Shown one piece after another: positions 22,596 through 30,346 of a stretch of 64,000 bases of DNA; within the stretch, counting starts at the first letter, position 1; every line of letters starts with the position of its first letter. Both the position numbers and the translations under genes were made by a program. The stretch covers positions 62,001-126,000 of the forward strand of contig CAKUFA010000001.1 of assembly GCA_934647165.1 (NCBI GenBank). The letters are read 5' to 3'. The DNA comes from an uncultured Clostridia bacterium. Its GTDB lineage: Bacteria > Bacillota > Clostridia > Christensenellales > Aristaeellaceae. The notes beneath the pieces were generated by a model that was given only the letters and a program-made list of their open reading frames with translations, ran no database searches and was not told the DNA's origin.

Positions 22596-23666
22596 TTATC
22601 GCTTTGCTTTCATCTTGACCAGATCGTCAAACTTGCGGAACTGCGCCATGCCCTTGTTCACCGTGCCCAGATTCACCGGCACTTCGGAAGAAATGAACTG
22701 GGGCAGCAGGATCACCTCAAAGGGCACGGTGGCGTCGTCGCCGGAGGTCACCAGGTTCAGCACATGCTCGCCCCGAATGGCTTCATCGCCGGTGATGATA
22801 TAGGCACAGCCGTTCATCTCCTGATGGGCCTGAGCTACCTTGAGCATGCGCTCCTTGTCCCCGTCCTCGGCGATCATGTAGAAGCCGGCCATGCTGTCGT
22901 CAATGGCGCACAGGGGGCCGTGGAGGTATTCTTCGTATTCGTAGTGGATGGCGGGCACCAGCAGGGTTTCCAGTACCTTCAGAGCACCTTCCTTGGCCAT
23001 TTCGCCGCCTACGCCCTTGCCCACAAAGGCCATCTTCTGCATTTTGCTGAAGGCGTCCAGGTGCTTCATGGTGAAGGCGTCGGTGCGAGCGATATTCTCC
23101 CGGCAGTCTTCCGGCACCCGGGAGAACATCTCCACATGGGCGGCGTAGGTATCCGCATCCATTTTCCCGGACAGGAAGCCCGCCTCCAGCGCCAGCAGGC
23201 TGAAGGTGTAGATGGTGGCCGTGTAACCCATGGTCTTTGGGCCCACGGTTTCCACCCGGCAGCCGATGGGCAGGCGGCGGTCACACATGGTATTGATGGT
23301 GCACTGCTCCTTACCGGTCACAGCGATGAGCGGATACTGCTTCAGCGCGTTGATGGCGGCAATGGTATTGGTGGATTCGCCTCCCTGGGACACGGCCATG
23401 ATCATCGGCCGTGCAGCGCGGATAGCAGGCACCTGGGAGGGGCAGTGCACGGTGACGTCCACGTCCATAGCGCGGCTCATGTACACGCTGGCCGCGCAGC
23501 TGGCATTGTAGGAGCTGCCGCTGGCGATGATGTACACATGGTCAGGCTGCACCTGCTGGTAGAAGGCCAGGAAGTCCTTCAGGCTTTCCTGACGGTTGTC
23601 GAAAATCTCCTGCATGGTTTCCGGCTGCAGGAGGATATAGTCCATCATGGTCATGTGCTGATTCAT
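22596..23666 (-). CDS. SIS-domain sugar isomerase/deglycase
   Basis: A 356-residue protein with two sugar isomerase (SIS) domains, as in the isomerase half of GlmS and in FrlB. The first has YIIASGSSYNASCAA (about 46-60) and AVSQGGESTNTIAA (about 94-107). The second has AFVGKGVGGEMAKEGALKV near 196 and HGPLCAIDD. No glutaminase domain is present, so it acts on ready-made sugar phosphates. It is separated from frlD by a terminator and has its own likely promoter (23705-23733). The partner kinase gene follows directly. Fructosamine-6-phosphate deglycase or aldose-ketose isomerase activity is possible. Confidence 0.82.
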   Translation of the reverse strand: MNQHMTMMDYILLQPETMQEIFDNRQESLKDFLAFYQQVQPDHVYIIASGSSYNASCAASVYMSRAMDVDVTVHCPSQVPAIRAARPMIMAVSQGGESTNTIAAINALKQYPLIAVTGKEQCTINTMCDRRLPIGCRVETVGPKTMGYTATIYTFSLLALEAGFLSGKMDADTYAAHVEMFSRVPEDCRENIARTDAFTMKHLDAFSKMQKMAFVGKGVGGEMAKEGALKVLETLLVPAIHYEYEEYLHGPLCAIDDSMAGFYMIAEDGDKERMLKVAQAHQEMNGCAYIITGDEAIRGEHVLNLVTSGDDATVPFEVILLPQFISSEVPVNLGTVNKGMAQFRKFDDLVKMKAKR

Positions 23667-23704
23667 TTACTTTCTCCCCTTCACGGGTCGCGGCCCCTGT
23701 ATTG

Positions 23705-23733
23705 ATTGTATCGCAAAACAAATATCAAAACAA
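23705..23733 (-). promoter_or_regulatory. Possible promoter of the SIS-kinase gene pair
   Basis: On the minus strand TTGTTT (23728-23733) and TACAAT (23705-23710) are 17 bases apart. The -35 box lies in the last bases of the preceding terminator stem. Confidence 0.4.
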
Positions 23734-23761
23734 GGGGGACAGATTCGCTCCCCCTTGTTTT
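23727..23761 (-). terminator. Terminator between frlD and the SIS gene
   Basis: A perfect 13-pair stem (23727-23739 with 23749-23761) has AAAA on one side and TTTT on the other, so it can work on both strands. It lies just after the frlD stop codon. Confidence 0.8.
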
Positions 23762-23766
23762 ATGCC

Positions 23767-24591
23767 TTATTCCTCCGCAATGGCGTGGCCGAAAGCGCCG
23801 TAGTGGCCGCAGCAGCGGGCCGCATAGGCGCTGCCCTCGTTTGCAGCGTCAGCCAGATCGCCGCCGTTGGCATGATACCTGGCCAGGAACGCCGCGATGA
23901 AGGAGTCGCCTGCACCCAGGGCGTCCACCACCTGCGCGGCGTGGGCTTCCTGTCGATGCTCCCGGCCCTTCTCCAGCAGGTAGGAGCCACGCAAACCCAT
24001 GGTGACCACGGCAGTCTTGGCGCCATTGTCCACCGCAGCCTTGGCCAGGGTACGGACTTCCTCCTCGCTCTTGTCGCCTCCGGAGAAGAACGCAAACCGC
24101 AGCAGCGGGCACAGCTGACCCATGTTGATGCGGGTATACTCGCCGGAGAAATCCATGGAGAGAGGCGCCCAGCGGCTCATGGCCACATGGTACATGTCCA
24201 GCCAGCTGTGAATGGAGGTATGCACCAGGTCGTACTGCTCCATCATGGCGTAGTCCACCGGGGTAAGCATCAGCATGGACTGATACTGGGCGGTTTCGCG
24301 GCCATTGTTGCCCACAAAGTGTCTGTCGCCCTGCTCGTCGATCTCAATGTAGTTGCGGGCGGTGACGCCGTGCATCATGCGCACACGACTCACGTCCAGC
24401 CCTTCCTCGTCCAGTGCCTTCAGAAAGTGCCTGCCCTCCCGGTCATCGGCAATCAGGCCGATATAGCCGGTTTCGCTGCCATCGTAGCGGCGAGCGAGCA
24501 CGGGCACGTTCACGCTGTTGCCGCCGGGATACAGTTCCTTGCGCCAGCGGTAATGATCAAATACGTTGTCGCCAATACCCAGCAGTTTCAT
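23767..24591 (-). CDS. frlD: PfkB-family kinase, fructoselysine 6-kinase-like
   Basis: A 274-residue ribokinase-family enzyme. The N-terminal part carries GDNVFDHYR and LYPGGNSVNV (about 20-29), the substrate glycine pair as in FrlD. The C-terminal signature VVDALGAGDSFIAAFLARY (about 219-237) contains the catalytic Asp and anion hole. Known FrlD enzymes phosphorylate fructoselysine on the 6-hydroxyl. Its start overlaps the frlB stop by one base (TGATG), a tight coupling that supports the assignment. Related glycated amines are possible substrates. No transporter gene is in the cluster. Confidence 0.85.
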   Translation of the reverse strand: MKLLGIGDNVFDHYRWRKELYPGGNSVNVPVLARRYDGSETGYIGLIADDREGRHFLKALDEEGLDVSRVRMMHGVTARNYIEIDEQGDRHFVGNNGRETAQYQSMLMLTPVDYAMMEQYDLVHTSIHSWLDMYHVAMSRWAPLSMDFSGEYTRINMGQLCPLLRFAFFSGGDKSEEEVRTLAKAAVDNGAKTAVVTMGLRGSYLLEKGREHRQEAHAAQVVDALGAGDSFIAAFLARYHANGGDLADAANEGSAYAARCCGHYGAFGHAIAEE

Positions 24592-25586
24592 CAGTATTTC
24601 TCCACTCCCATATAGCGTCGAGAGGAAACTGGATGGCCCATCACATAGGACATCTCGTCAATATACAGCGCACACAGACGGTTCAGCACCAGCGTGGAGG
24701 CAATCTCCCGCAGGTAAGCAGGATACTCGCTCATGTCCAGCGCATTGGCGTCCAGCACAATCAGCTTCTTTGTCTTGCGCAGCAGGAACTTCACCACGCG
24801 CTCTTCCAGGCTGCGGGTCTTGCCCATGCCCATGAGCACCAGCACCGTGGTGGTATTGTCCACCGCCTCGCAGGCGCCGTGGAAGAATTCGCCCGCATGG
24901 ATGGGAGAAGAGTGCTTCCACAGGGACTCCATCACCAGGCAGTTGGTCATCACATAGCCTACGCAGCTGTTCAGACCAGCGGTGATGGTATAGATCAGAT
25001 CCTCATGCCGGTACTCCGCTGCAAACTTGCGGGCAGCGTCCAGGTACTGCTCGCAGGCCTTGTCCATGGTGCCCTGCAGGCGCAGCATGGCCTCGTTGAC
25101 CTCGCCCAGGCAGGAGGTGCCGTTCAGGGTATCCAGCAGCGCCCAGGTCAGCTTCACCACTTCGGGGAAGATGGTCAGCACGGCGGGGAAGGGATCGGCA
25201 GGATTGTCATAATAGTAAATGATCTGCTCCACGGTCTTTTCGATGGCGGAGCCGGGGGCCGTGGTGAAAGCCGTGGTCAGCGCGCCGCGTTCGGCAGCCA
25301 GCCTGGCAGCTGCAACCGTCTCAGCGGTACCGCCGCTTTGGGAGTTGAGCACCACCAGGGTCTTTTCGTTCAGCCGTACAGGGGGATCAGCCACAAACTC
25401 CGCAGCGTTATAACTTTCAGCGAACACCTTGTCCGTCTCCCGCTGCAGGGTATACTTGCCGGGTTGCAGCGTGGCCAGAGAGCCGCCGCAAGCTACAAAA
25501 TACACCTGCTCGATCTCCCTTTCCTTCACCATCTCCATCAGCTGCTGAATCTGGCTGTCCACCAGACGCACCTTTTCCTCGTGCAT
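24591..25586 (-). CDS. frlB: SIS-domain fructoselysine 6-phosphate deglycase-like
   Basis: A 331-residue protein with two SIS domains (VYFVACGGSLATLQPGKY near 28; VVLNSQSGGTAETVAAARL near 77; SSPIHAGEFFHGACEAVD near 223). FrlB enzymes split fructoselysine 6-phosphate into glucose 6-phosphate and lysine. ATG at 25584-25586 follows GGGAGGAG with good spacing; a longer open frame exists but would cross the promoter. First gene of the minus-strand operon, transcribed from a promoter whose spacer holds an inverted repeat. Its tight overlap with frlD supports the pathway. Confidence 0.85.
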   Translation of the reverse strand: MHEEKVRLVDSQIQQLMEMVKEREIEQVYFVACGGSLATLQPGKYTLQRETDKVFAESYNAAEFVADPPVRLNEKTLVVLNSQSGGTAETVAAARLAAERGALTTAFTTAPGSAIEKTVEQIIYYYDNPADPFPAVLTIFPEVVKLTWALLDTLNGTSCLGEVNEAMLRLQGTMDKACEQYLDAARKFAAEYRHEDLIYTITAGLNSCVGYVMTNCLVMESLWKHSSPIHAGEFFHGACEAVDNTTTVLVLMGMGKTRSLEERVVKFLLRKTKKLIVLDANALDMSEYPAYLREIASTLVLNRLCALYIDEMSYVMGHPVSSRRYMGVEKY

Positions 25587-25632
25587 TATGATCTCCTCCC
25601 AAATTATTAAATGTGCTTTAGTATTTGTTTTT

Positions 25633-25661
25633 ATCTTATCACTTCCCGCCCGGGAAGTCAA
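25633..25661 (-). promoter_or_regulatory. frlB promoter with an inverted-repeat operator in the spacer
   Basis: Minus-strand TTGACT (25656-25661) and TAAGAT (25633-25638) are 17 bases apart. The spacer contains a perfect inverted repeat, ACTTCCCG-CC-CGGGAAGT (25641-25658), well placed for a repressor to block RNA polymerase. The divergent ROK regulator is the obvious candidate. Confidence 0.7.
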
Positions 25662-25702
25662 TCTTTTTCCGAAAAAAACTGAATAATCTTTTCGCAGGGC
25701 AT

Positions 25703-25731
25703 TTGACGATTTGCAGTCATGATGGTATGAT
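25703..25731 (+). promoter_or_regulatory. Promoter of the ROK regulator gene
   Basis: TTGACG (25703-25708) and TATGAT (25726-25731) are separated by 17 bases, 42 bases before the start codon. Confidence 0.65.
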
Positions 25732-25773
25732 AAAGAACAGCGCAACAATCCTCACTGCTGGAGGTTATCCGTC

Positions 25774-26916
25774 ATGATCGATCCCGCCGCGCGCCGCAGA
25801 AATTCCCGCCGGATGGTATTTGACCTGATCCGCGAGCGCCAAAAGCTCAGCCGGGCTCAGCTGGCCCGAGAAACAAACATGAGCTTCCCTACCGTCATGA
25901 AGGTGGTGGATGAGTTCATCGCCAAAGGGCTGCTGCGGGAACTGGAGGAAATCGAGCCCATGGACGGCGCAGGCCGCCGCGGACACATGCTGAAGTTCGA
26001 GCCCGGCGCTTACCGGGCCATCGGCGTGGAATGCGAGGGCCGCTATGCCCATGTGGGCATGACGGACATGACCGGCAGCGTGCTGGTGCGGGAAACCATC
26101 GAACTGGGTGACTTTGCCCGCACCCGTGACCTGACGCCCCTGAGCGAGGCCATTGCGGGCATGGTGCGCCAGACCGGCAGCGCCGACGTGCTGGGCGGGT
26201 GCATCGGCTTCCCTGCCAATATGGATCCCCAGGCCGGCGCCATCGTCAGCTACAGCGACATGGGCCTGACGCAGCCTACGCCCTTTTGCGAGATATTCCC
26301 CGACTTCTGTCAGGGACTGCATATGCCCCTGCTGGTGGAAAACGACGTGAACATCGCCTGCGAGGGCGAAGCCTTCCTGCGCCAGCAGAGCGGCCAGGGC
26401 AAGGATATGCTGTACATGTCCCTGGGTACCGGCTGCGGCGGCGCCCTTCGCATGAACGGCAAGCTCCAGCGGGGCGCACGCTGCCGCCTGGGTGAGGTCG
26501 GCTACATGCTGCTGCATCCTGCGCTGGGGGCGCCCCGGCGCGGACAGCCCCAGGACACCCTGGAGCGCGCCGTCTGCCTGCAGACGCTGGAGGAGCGCTT
26601 CGGCGTCCGCCTGCACGACGGGGCCCGCCTGAGCGACGAAACCGCCGCTGCCCTGCGGGACTACCTGTTGCCCCTGCTCTCCGGCGCTATATATAACCTG
26701 GTCATGACCCTGGATCTGGATCTGTGCGTGCTGGCAGGCATTATCCCCACACTGCTGGGGCCGCAGCTGCACCAGCAGATCTCCGACGCCCTGTGCGCCG
26801 CCTTGCCCGAGGAGGCTCCCGTGTGTGTGGAAACCGCCTTCAGCCAAGACGCGGGCATCATCGGCGCCGCCGCCACGGTCTTCAGCCGTCAGCTGGACGC
26901 TGTGCTGGAGAGGTGA
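25774..26916 (+). CDS. ROK-family transcriptional regulator
   Basis: A 380-residue regulator. A winged helix-turn-helix is at residues 10-60 (RMVFDLIRERQKLSRAQLAR, MSFPTVMKVVDEFIAKG). A ROK sugar-kinase-like domain follows (AIGVECEGRYAHVGMTD near 75, LLVENDVNIACEGEA near 187, MSLGTGCGGALRMNGKL near 215, RLGEVGYM near 239). ROK regulators such as NagC and XylR bind DNA as dimers and let go on binding a sugar or sugar phosphate. Divergent to frlB with 187 bases between starts, so it probably controls the frl operon and itself through the repeat at 25641-25658. The CCC-type zinc motif usual in ROK proteins is not evident. Confidence 0.85.
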   Translation: MIDPAARRRNSRRMVFDLIRERQKLSRAQLARETNMSFPTVMKVVDEFIAKGLLRELEEIEPMDGAGRRGHMLKFEPGAYRAIGVECEGRYAHVGMTDMTGSVLVRETIELGDFARTRDLTPLSEAIAGMVRQTGSADVLGGCIGFPANMDPQAGAIVSYSDMGLTQPTPFCEIFPDFCQGLHMPLLVENDVNIACEGEAFLRQQSGQGKDMLYMSLGTGCGGALRMNGKLQRGARCRLGEVGYMLLHPALGAPRRGQPQDTLERAVCLQTLEERFGVRLHDGARLSDETAAALRDYLLPLLSGAIYNLVMTLDLDLCVLAGIIPTLLGPQLHQQISDALCAALPEEAPVCVETAFSQDAGIIGAAATVFSRQLDAVLER

Positions 26917-27017
26917 CCAGAGAGCGCTGCTCTCTGGTCTCTCGGTCAAGGCTCTGCCTTGACAATCTGACAGAGACGCTGTCTCTGCACTCTGCTTAAG
27001 GGATTTCATCCCTTAAG
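26916..27017. repeat. Array of four perfect hairpins after the ROK gene
   Basis: Four stems of 10, 8, 7 and 10 pairs, each with a three-base loop, start at 26916, 26945, 26971 and 26995. The first overlaps the ROK stop codon. The even spacing and equal loop size set this apart from ordinary terminators; no T run follows any stem. Confidence 0.65.
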
Positions 27018-27379
27018 AATCCCATTCGCGCGATCTTTCTTGAGCCCCTCCGGTTGCAGATGCGCCCGCGTGGAGCTGTGGTGCTGCTTGTCCGGGGCAC
27101 GGCGCGTGACAGACGCGCCGCGCAGTGCAGGGGTCACGCCTCGCAGAGGGCGAGGCGCGACCCCTGCACAACCGGCTGACCAGAGACTCCTTCTCTGGAC
27201 TCTGCTTAAGGGGTTTCACCCCTTACGAATCCCGTTCGCGCGATCTTTCTTGAGCCCCTCCGGTTGCGGATGCTCCCGCGTGGTGCTGTGGTGCTGCTTG
27301 TCCGGGGCACGGCGCGTGACAGACGCGCCTCGCAATGCAGGGGTCACGCCTCGCAGAAGGCGAGGCGCGACGCACAACC
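26989..27379. repeat. Tandem duplication with a 210-base period
   Basis: Copy 1 (26989-27173) and copy 2 (27199-27379) both begin ACTCTGCTTAAGGG and run in parallel through TTCGCGCGATCTTTCTTGAG, TGTCCGGGGCACGGCGCGTG and GGGTCACGCCTCGCAGA to GCACAACC. They differ by scattered substitutions and a few missing bases near the end of copy 2. GC-rich; short frames within are not convincing genes. This fills the gap between the ROK gene and the mobile-element remnants. Confidence 0.75.
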
Positions 27380-27411
27380 TGACATATCCAAAATAAAAAT
27401 CTCCGCTGTAT

Positions 27412-27613
27412 AAGCCGTGCAGACTGTCCTCCCGAAAATGCTGTTATGATTGGCGACAGAATAGACAATGATATTGAACCTGCTAATAAACTCGGAATGA
27501 AAACAATATGGGTTAAGCAGGGCTTTTCTGTATATCAAATACCTATGAATGATTTTCAGCAGGCAGATTATGTTGTGGATAGGTTGCAGAATATTTTGGA
27601 GGTATTACAATGA
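27412..27613 (+). pseudogene. C-terminal fragment of a HAD-family hydrolase
   Basis: The frame reads DCPPENAVMIGDRIDNDIEP, then ANKLGMKTIWVKQGFS and ends at TGA 27611-27613. MIGDRIDNDI is HAD motif IV. The first 150 or so residues, with the nucleophile DxD motif, are absent because the sequence joins the repeat at about 27380-27410. The piece is far more AT-rich than the adjoining repeat, which points to foreign origin. Confidence 0.65.
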
Positions 27614-27867
27614 AAACAGTTACTATTTGCGGAAGTATGCGATTTGCAAATGAAATGAAAAGTATTGCATATTATCTTGAAACGCAGCAAAAATTCAATG
27701 TTCTTCAATGTGTATATCTTCCAGATAATGTTGTTCCGACAGATGAAGATATTAAGGTTTTGGAAGTGGCTCATTATCGTAAATTGATTTGAGTGATGGA
27801 ATTTATGTTGTAAACATTGACGGTCATATTGGAAATTCCGTTCGGAAAGAAATTGAATATGCGAAAA
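27610..27867 (+). pseudogene. Frameshifted nucleoside 2-deoxyribosyltransferase-like gene
   Basis: ATG 27610 overlaps the HAD stop (ATGA) and follows GGAGG. The frame gives VTICGSMRFANEMK.. ..LEVAHYRK and then hits TGA at 27790. A shift of one base (CGTAAATTGATT instead of a likely CGTAAAATTGATT) restores IDLSDGIYVVNIDGHIGNSV and RKEIEYAKKH to about 27867. CGSMRF and GxSVRKEIEYA are typical of this nucleotide-hydrolase/transferase fold. So a single-base deletion has broken a short gene, and its 3' end merges into the next one. Confidence 0.6.
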
Positions 27868-27882
27868 AGCACAATGCTCGCT

Positions 27883-28671
27883 ATGCCCCTGTACGATGAG
27901 GACGGAAATGAGATCCCGGAAGAAGAGCTGCCGTGGAACAACATGCCCGGTGAACTCAGCAGTGAGGATGATACCGAGGACTGGTCAGTCGATGATGGAT
28001 CAGAGGAATCCTTGCCACGATCCAAGCCAGGCAAACGCAGACGCAATGCTGACAAAACACGATCCTCTGCTGAACTAAGAAAGCGCATAGCCCAGAGCGT
28101 CCGTGAAGAAGCTCTCCGCCGACTGGAACTGTCTGCCCGAACCATGTCCGAGTTTCAGGAACTGGTTGACTGGTACGACCGCGAAGAAGAAAGCCGTATG
28201 CGCCGGGAACGCCGTTATGAAACCCTGCGAGGCGATGTCCCGCTGGAGAGCGGTGCGCTCCCCGGTGGCCACATCCTGCCTCACAGTATGAGTCAGCCGA
28301 CCTTCCGACAAATCTGTCGGGGCGATTTTGACGATTATCTCAACACGTGCCTTTTCGCCATGCACGATTTGACCGAGCGGGCACACCTGCGGGAGATCGT
28401 GATGAATCTGAAGCTCGACCACAAAGAAATCCTGTTCTTCCTGGGTATCAGGCTGTACTCGACACAGAAGCTGGCGGAGCTGCGCGGCCAGACAGAGCGC
28501 AACATCCGCAAGGTTTGTGATACCGTCCAGCGGCGCATCCACCGGAAGCTGTACGCAGCCCTGACGGTGCTGCAACAGGACGGCGACGAGCTGATCCACC
28601 TGGAGAAGGAATTCCTGCGTGATTACACTCCACCGAAAAGGAGGCATTCTTCTGATGACGAACCTGTTTGA
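27883..28671 (+). CDS. Sigma-factor-like DNA-binding protein of a mobile element
   Basis: About 262 residues from ATG 27883 (the open frame starts at 27817). The N-terminal third is acidic (EDGNEIPEEELPWNNM, EDDTEDWSVDDGSEE). The middle is Arg/Glu-rich (VDWYDREEESRMRRERR). The last third reads like sigma-70 region 4: LDHKEILFFLGIRLYSTQ then LAELRGQTERNIRKVCDTV, a helix-turn-helix. Such proteins are common in clostridial conjugative elements, but I cannot name a family. The start is uncertain because the upstream sequence is the truncated transferase; no strong ribosome binding site is visible. It overlaps the next gene by 17 bases. Confidence 0.6.
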   Translation: MPLYDEDGNEIPEEELPWNNMPGELSSEDDTEDWSVDDGSEESLPRSKPGKRRRNADKTRSSAELRKRIAQSVREEALRRLELSARTMSEFQELVDWYDREEESRMRRERRYETLRGDVPLESGALPGGHILPHSMSQPTFRQICRGDFDDYLNTCLFAMHDLTERAHLREIVMNLKLDHKEILFFLGIRLYSTQKLAELRGQTERNIRKVCDTVQRRIHRKLYAALTVLQQDGDELIHLEKEFLRDYTPPKRRHSSDDEPV

Positions 28672-29536
28672 ACATACCAGCGCGTACTGGGCCAAGTATG
28701 CCTCTTATGAGTGGAGAAAGGCAGCAGATGGGAAGGAGTACCTTCTGCCCACGGCTGATGCCAAGGCTTCTGTCTACAACACCACGCCGCTTGCTGACCA
28801 ACTGGTGCTGGATGCGGTCAACATCGGGCTGCTGGTGATTCACAAGTTGCCTGAAAAGAAGATTAAAGCCGCGATCCACACCTTCGTCTGCAACTACGGT
28901 CTACTGGGCATGATGACTGCCTTTCCCACCACGCCGAATTTCGTGGAATACGAAAAGGTCTATCTTCCGAAAAACCAGTTCATTCGGCAGGAAACCATGG
29001 ACACACTGACCTACATGAAATTCTTCTTTCCATTCAAGATGCCAGACTTCCGCAAACGCGGAATTGAATCTATTTGGAATGTGTCCGGCAGTGATCGGGA
29101 TGAAGCGGCGCTGTCTCTGACCTTCAGCGACGATCCACGCGCCAAGGCGATCTCCTTCATGCGAAGCTACGGCGAACCCTATGAGTGGCTGAAGGAAGTG
29201 TTCCTCGACTGGGCGTTCACCTTTATGTCAACATACCTGTATTACGAAGACCGGGACATCCTGGACAAGAATGGGCTGAACTTGTACCGCAAGAGCCTTG
29301 CATGTTTTGAGGGCAATGCACCTACCTATCACCTGGCGCTGCGGGAGCACCCGGTCATCGTGTGGGATTTTCATTCGCTGATGCTGACAGTGAAGTTCAT
29401 GTTCTCTGTCAAACTGACCGATGCGAAGAATCCCATGAGCTTGTGCGAGCATTGCCGCATGGCGTTCTATGCGCCCCGGGCAGATTCACGGTTCTGTTCT
29501 GCCGAGTGCCGGAAAAAGGCGAGCAAGAAGACCTGA
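28655..29536 (+). CDS. DUF6076-like protein with C-terminal zinc-binding motif
   Basis: A 293-residue protein resembling the DUF6076 proteins of clostridial mobile elements. The body is alpha-helical and Tyr/Phe-rich (TDTLTYMKFFFPF-like region near 118, FTFMSTYLYYEDRD near 188). The end carries CEHCRMAFYAPRADSRFCSA followed by ECRKKASKK, a CGNR-type zinc-binding pattern. AGGAGG stands 11 bases before ATG 28655. It is likely co-translated with the preceding sigma-like gene. Function is unknown; a regulatory, nucleic-acid-binding role is plausible from the zinc motif. Confidence 0.65.
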   Translation: MTNLFEHTSAYWAKYASYEWRKAADGKEYLLPTADAKASVYNTTPLADQLVLDAVNIGLLVIHKLPEKKIKAAIHTFVCNYGLLGMMTAFPTTPNFVEYEKVYLPKNQFIRQETMDTLTYMKFFFPFKMPDFRKRGIESIWNVSGSDRDEAALSLTFSDDPRAKAISFMRSYGEPYEWLKEVFLDWAFTFMSTYLYYEDRDILDKNGLNLYRKSLACFEGNAPTYHLALREHPVIVWDFHSLMLTVKFMFSVKLTDAKNPMSLCEHCRMAFYAPRADSRFCSAECRKKASKKT

Positions 29537-29540
29537 TGCA

Positions 29541-29840
29541 TCAAGCCAGTAGAAAGTCCAGAAGAACGAGCGTGAGGTCTGTTACCTTCCCCAGCAGCCA
29601 TCCAGCGATGTGCGGAGCAAAGGCGAAGAAGATGCCAAGGGCCATCGTCTGGAAGATCAGTCTGCTGGGAGCGTTGGCGATCCATCCTGCAATGGAGCCG
29701 AAGAGGAATACCGTTGCAAGCAGGTTGGTTACGATGGAGGTCAATCCAACAATGATGGATGAAATCAGCTGGAACACCAGCAGTATCGCAATGAGAGGTA
29801 GAGTGGCTATCTGCAGGGGCAGCTTGAGCAGTTTCTTCAT
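29541..29840 (-). CDS. Small membrane protein of conjugative-element type
   Basis: A 99-residue, very hydrophobic protein with three predicted membrane segments (PLQIATLPLIAILLVFQLI, GLTSIVTNLLATVFLFGSI, TMALGIFFAFAPHIAGWLL). It resembles small membrane proteins encoded in Tn916/CTn-type elements. The minus-strand ATG at 29838-29840 has GGAGG five bases upstream, which decides it against the longer frame. It is convergent with the DUF6076-like gene, with their ends four bases apart. Function unknown. Confidence 0.6.
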   Translation of the reverse strand: MKKLLKLPLQIATLPLIAILLVFQLISSIIVGLTSIVTNLLATVFLFGSIAGWIANAPSRLIFQTMALGIFFAFAPHIAGWLLGKVTDLTLVLLDFLLA

Positions 29841-29916
29841 AAGTACCTCCATCTGATTCTTGGGGAGACAGGCACGGGCAGGTGGCTCGTGCCTGTTTGC
29901 TATGTGGCACAGTTTC

Positions 29917-30267
29917 TCAGTCATAGATAAGCTCGCTGAACAGCATTTCTTCAATCCGATTGTGAATACTGTTCATGCGGCGTACCTATTCCATCTGGTC
30001 GGCAGCTTTCAAGTCCTCGGTAACGCCTTCGGCTGCTTTCATCTGAGGAATCAGCAGATCCAGGCGTTCCTGGCAGGCATCGTCAATGCTGTACAGATGC
30101 TTCATGAGCTTACCGGACAGCAGGAGCTGATTGAACAGGAGGGAACGATGCTCCCGGAGATAGCGCAGGCGCATTCTGCCGTACTTGCCAAGCGGGCGCA
30201 TGTCCTCGGCAGGAATGCCGATGTTGGGCAGGTAGTAGTTTCCACAGCGGCGATAGGTCAGTTTCAT
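29917..30267 (-). pseudogene. tnpV: tnpV-like gene interrupted by an amber codon
   Basis: The minus strand encodes MKLTYRRCGNYYLPN, then GKYGRMRLRYLREHR and LIPQMKAAEGVTEDLKAADQ-ME, matching TnpV proteins of Tn4451-type mobilisable elements. At 29986-29988 a TAG stands where the family has Trp (MEWVRRMNSI), one G-to-A change from TGG. After it the frame continues intact as VRRMNSIHNRIEEMLFSEL to TGA 29917. So either the protein is 93 residues long or the gene has just decayed. TnpV is often proposed to assist excision. Confidence 0.7.
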
Positions 30268-30300
30268 GGGGGTGTCCTCGCTTTCTGCTGCAACAAAAAA

Positions 30301-30343
30301 GCAGCTATGTACTTGAAGGTTTCCCTTCAAGCCATAACTGCTT
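30301..30343 (-). terminator. Terminator upstream of tnpV
   Basis: On the minus strand, AGCAG..TTATGG..CTTGAAGG pairs with CCTTCAAG..CATAG..CTGCT around a GAAA loop and is followed by six T. It ends the gene fragment at 30347. Confidence 0.7.
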
Positions 30344-30346
30344 GAA

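Noticed and set aside
22089..23705. 538-residue open frame antisense to the SIS and BadF genes
   Set aside because: Low-complexity His/Gly/Ala-rich translation with no motif; it is the mirror image of two well-supported minus-strand genes.
27040..27396. Repeat-containing 118-residue open frame in the tandem duplication
   Set aside because: Translation merely repeats CSGARRVTDAP from the duplicated DNA; no start site or family resemblance, and the sequence is better explained as an extragenic repeat.
29986..29988. Recoded TAG (alternative genetic code)
   Set aside because: All other genes in the window use TAG, TAA and TGA as normal stops, so a single amber in a mobile-element gene is better explained by mutation.
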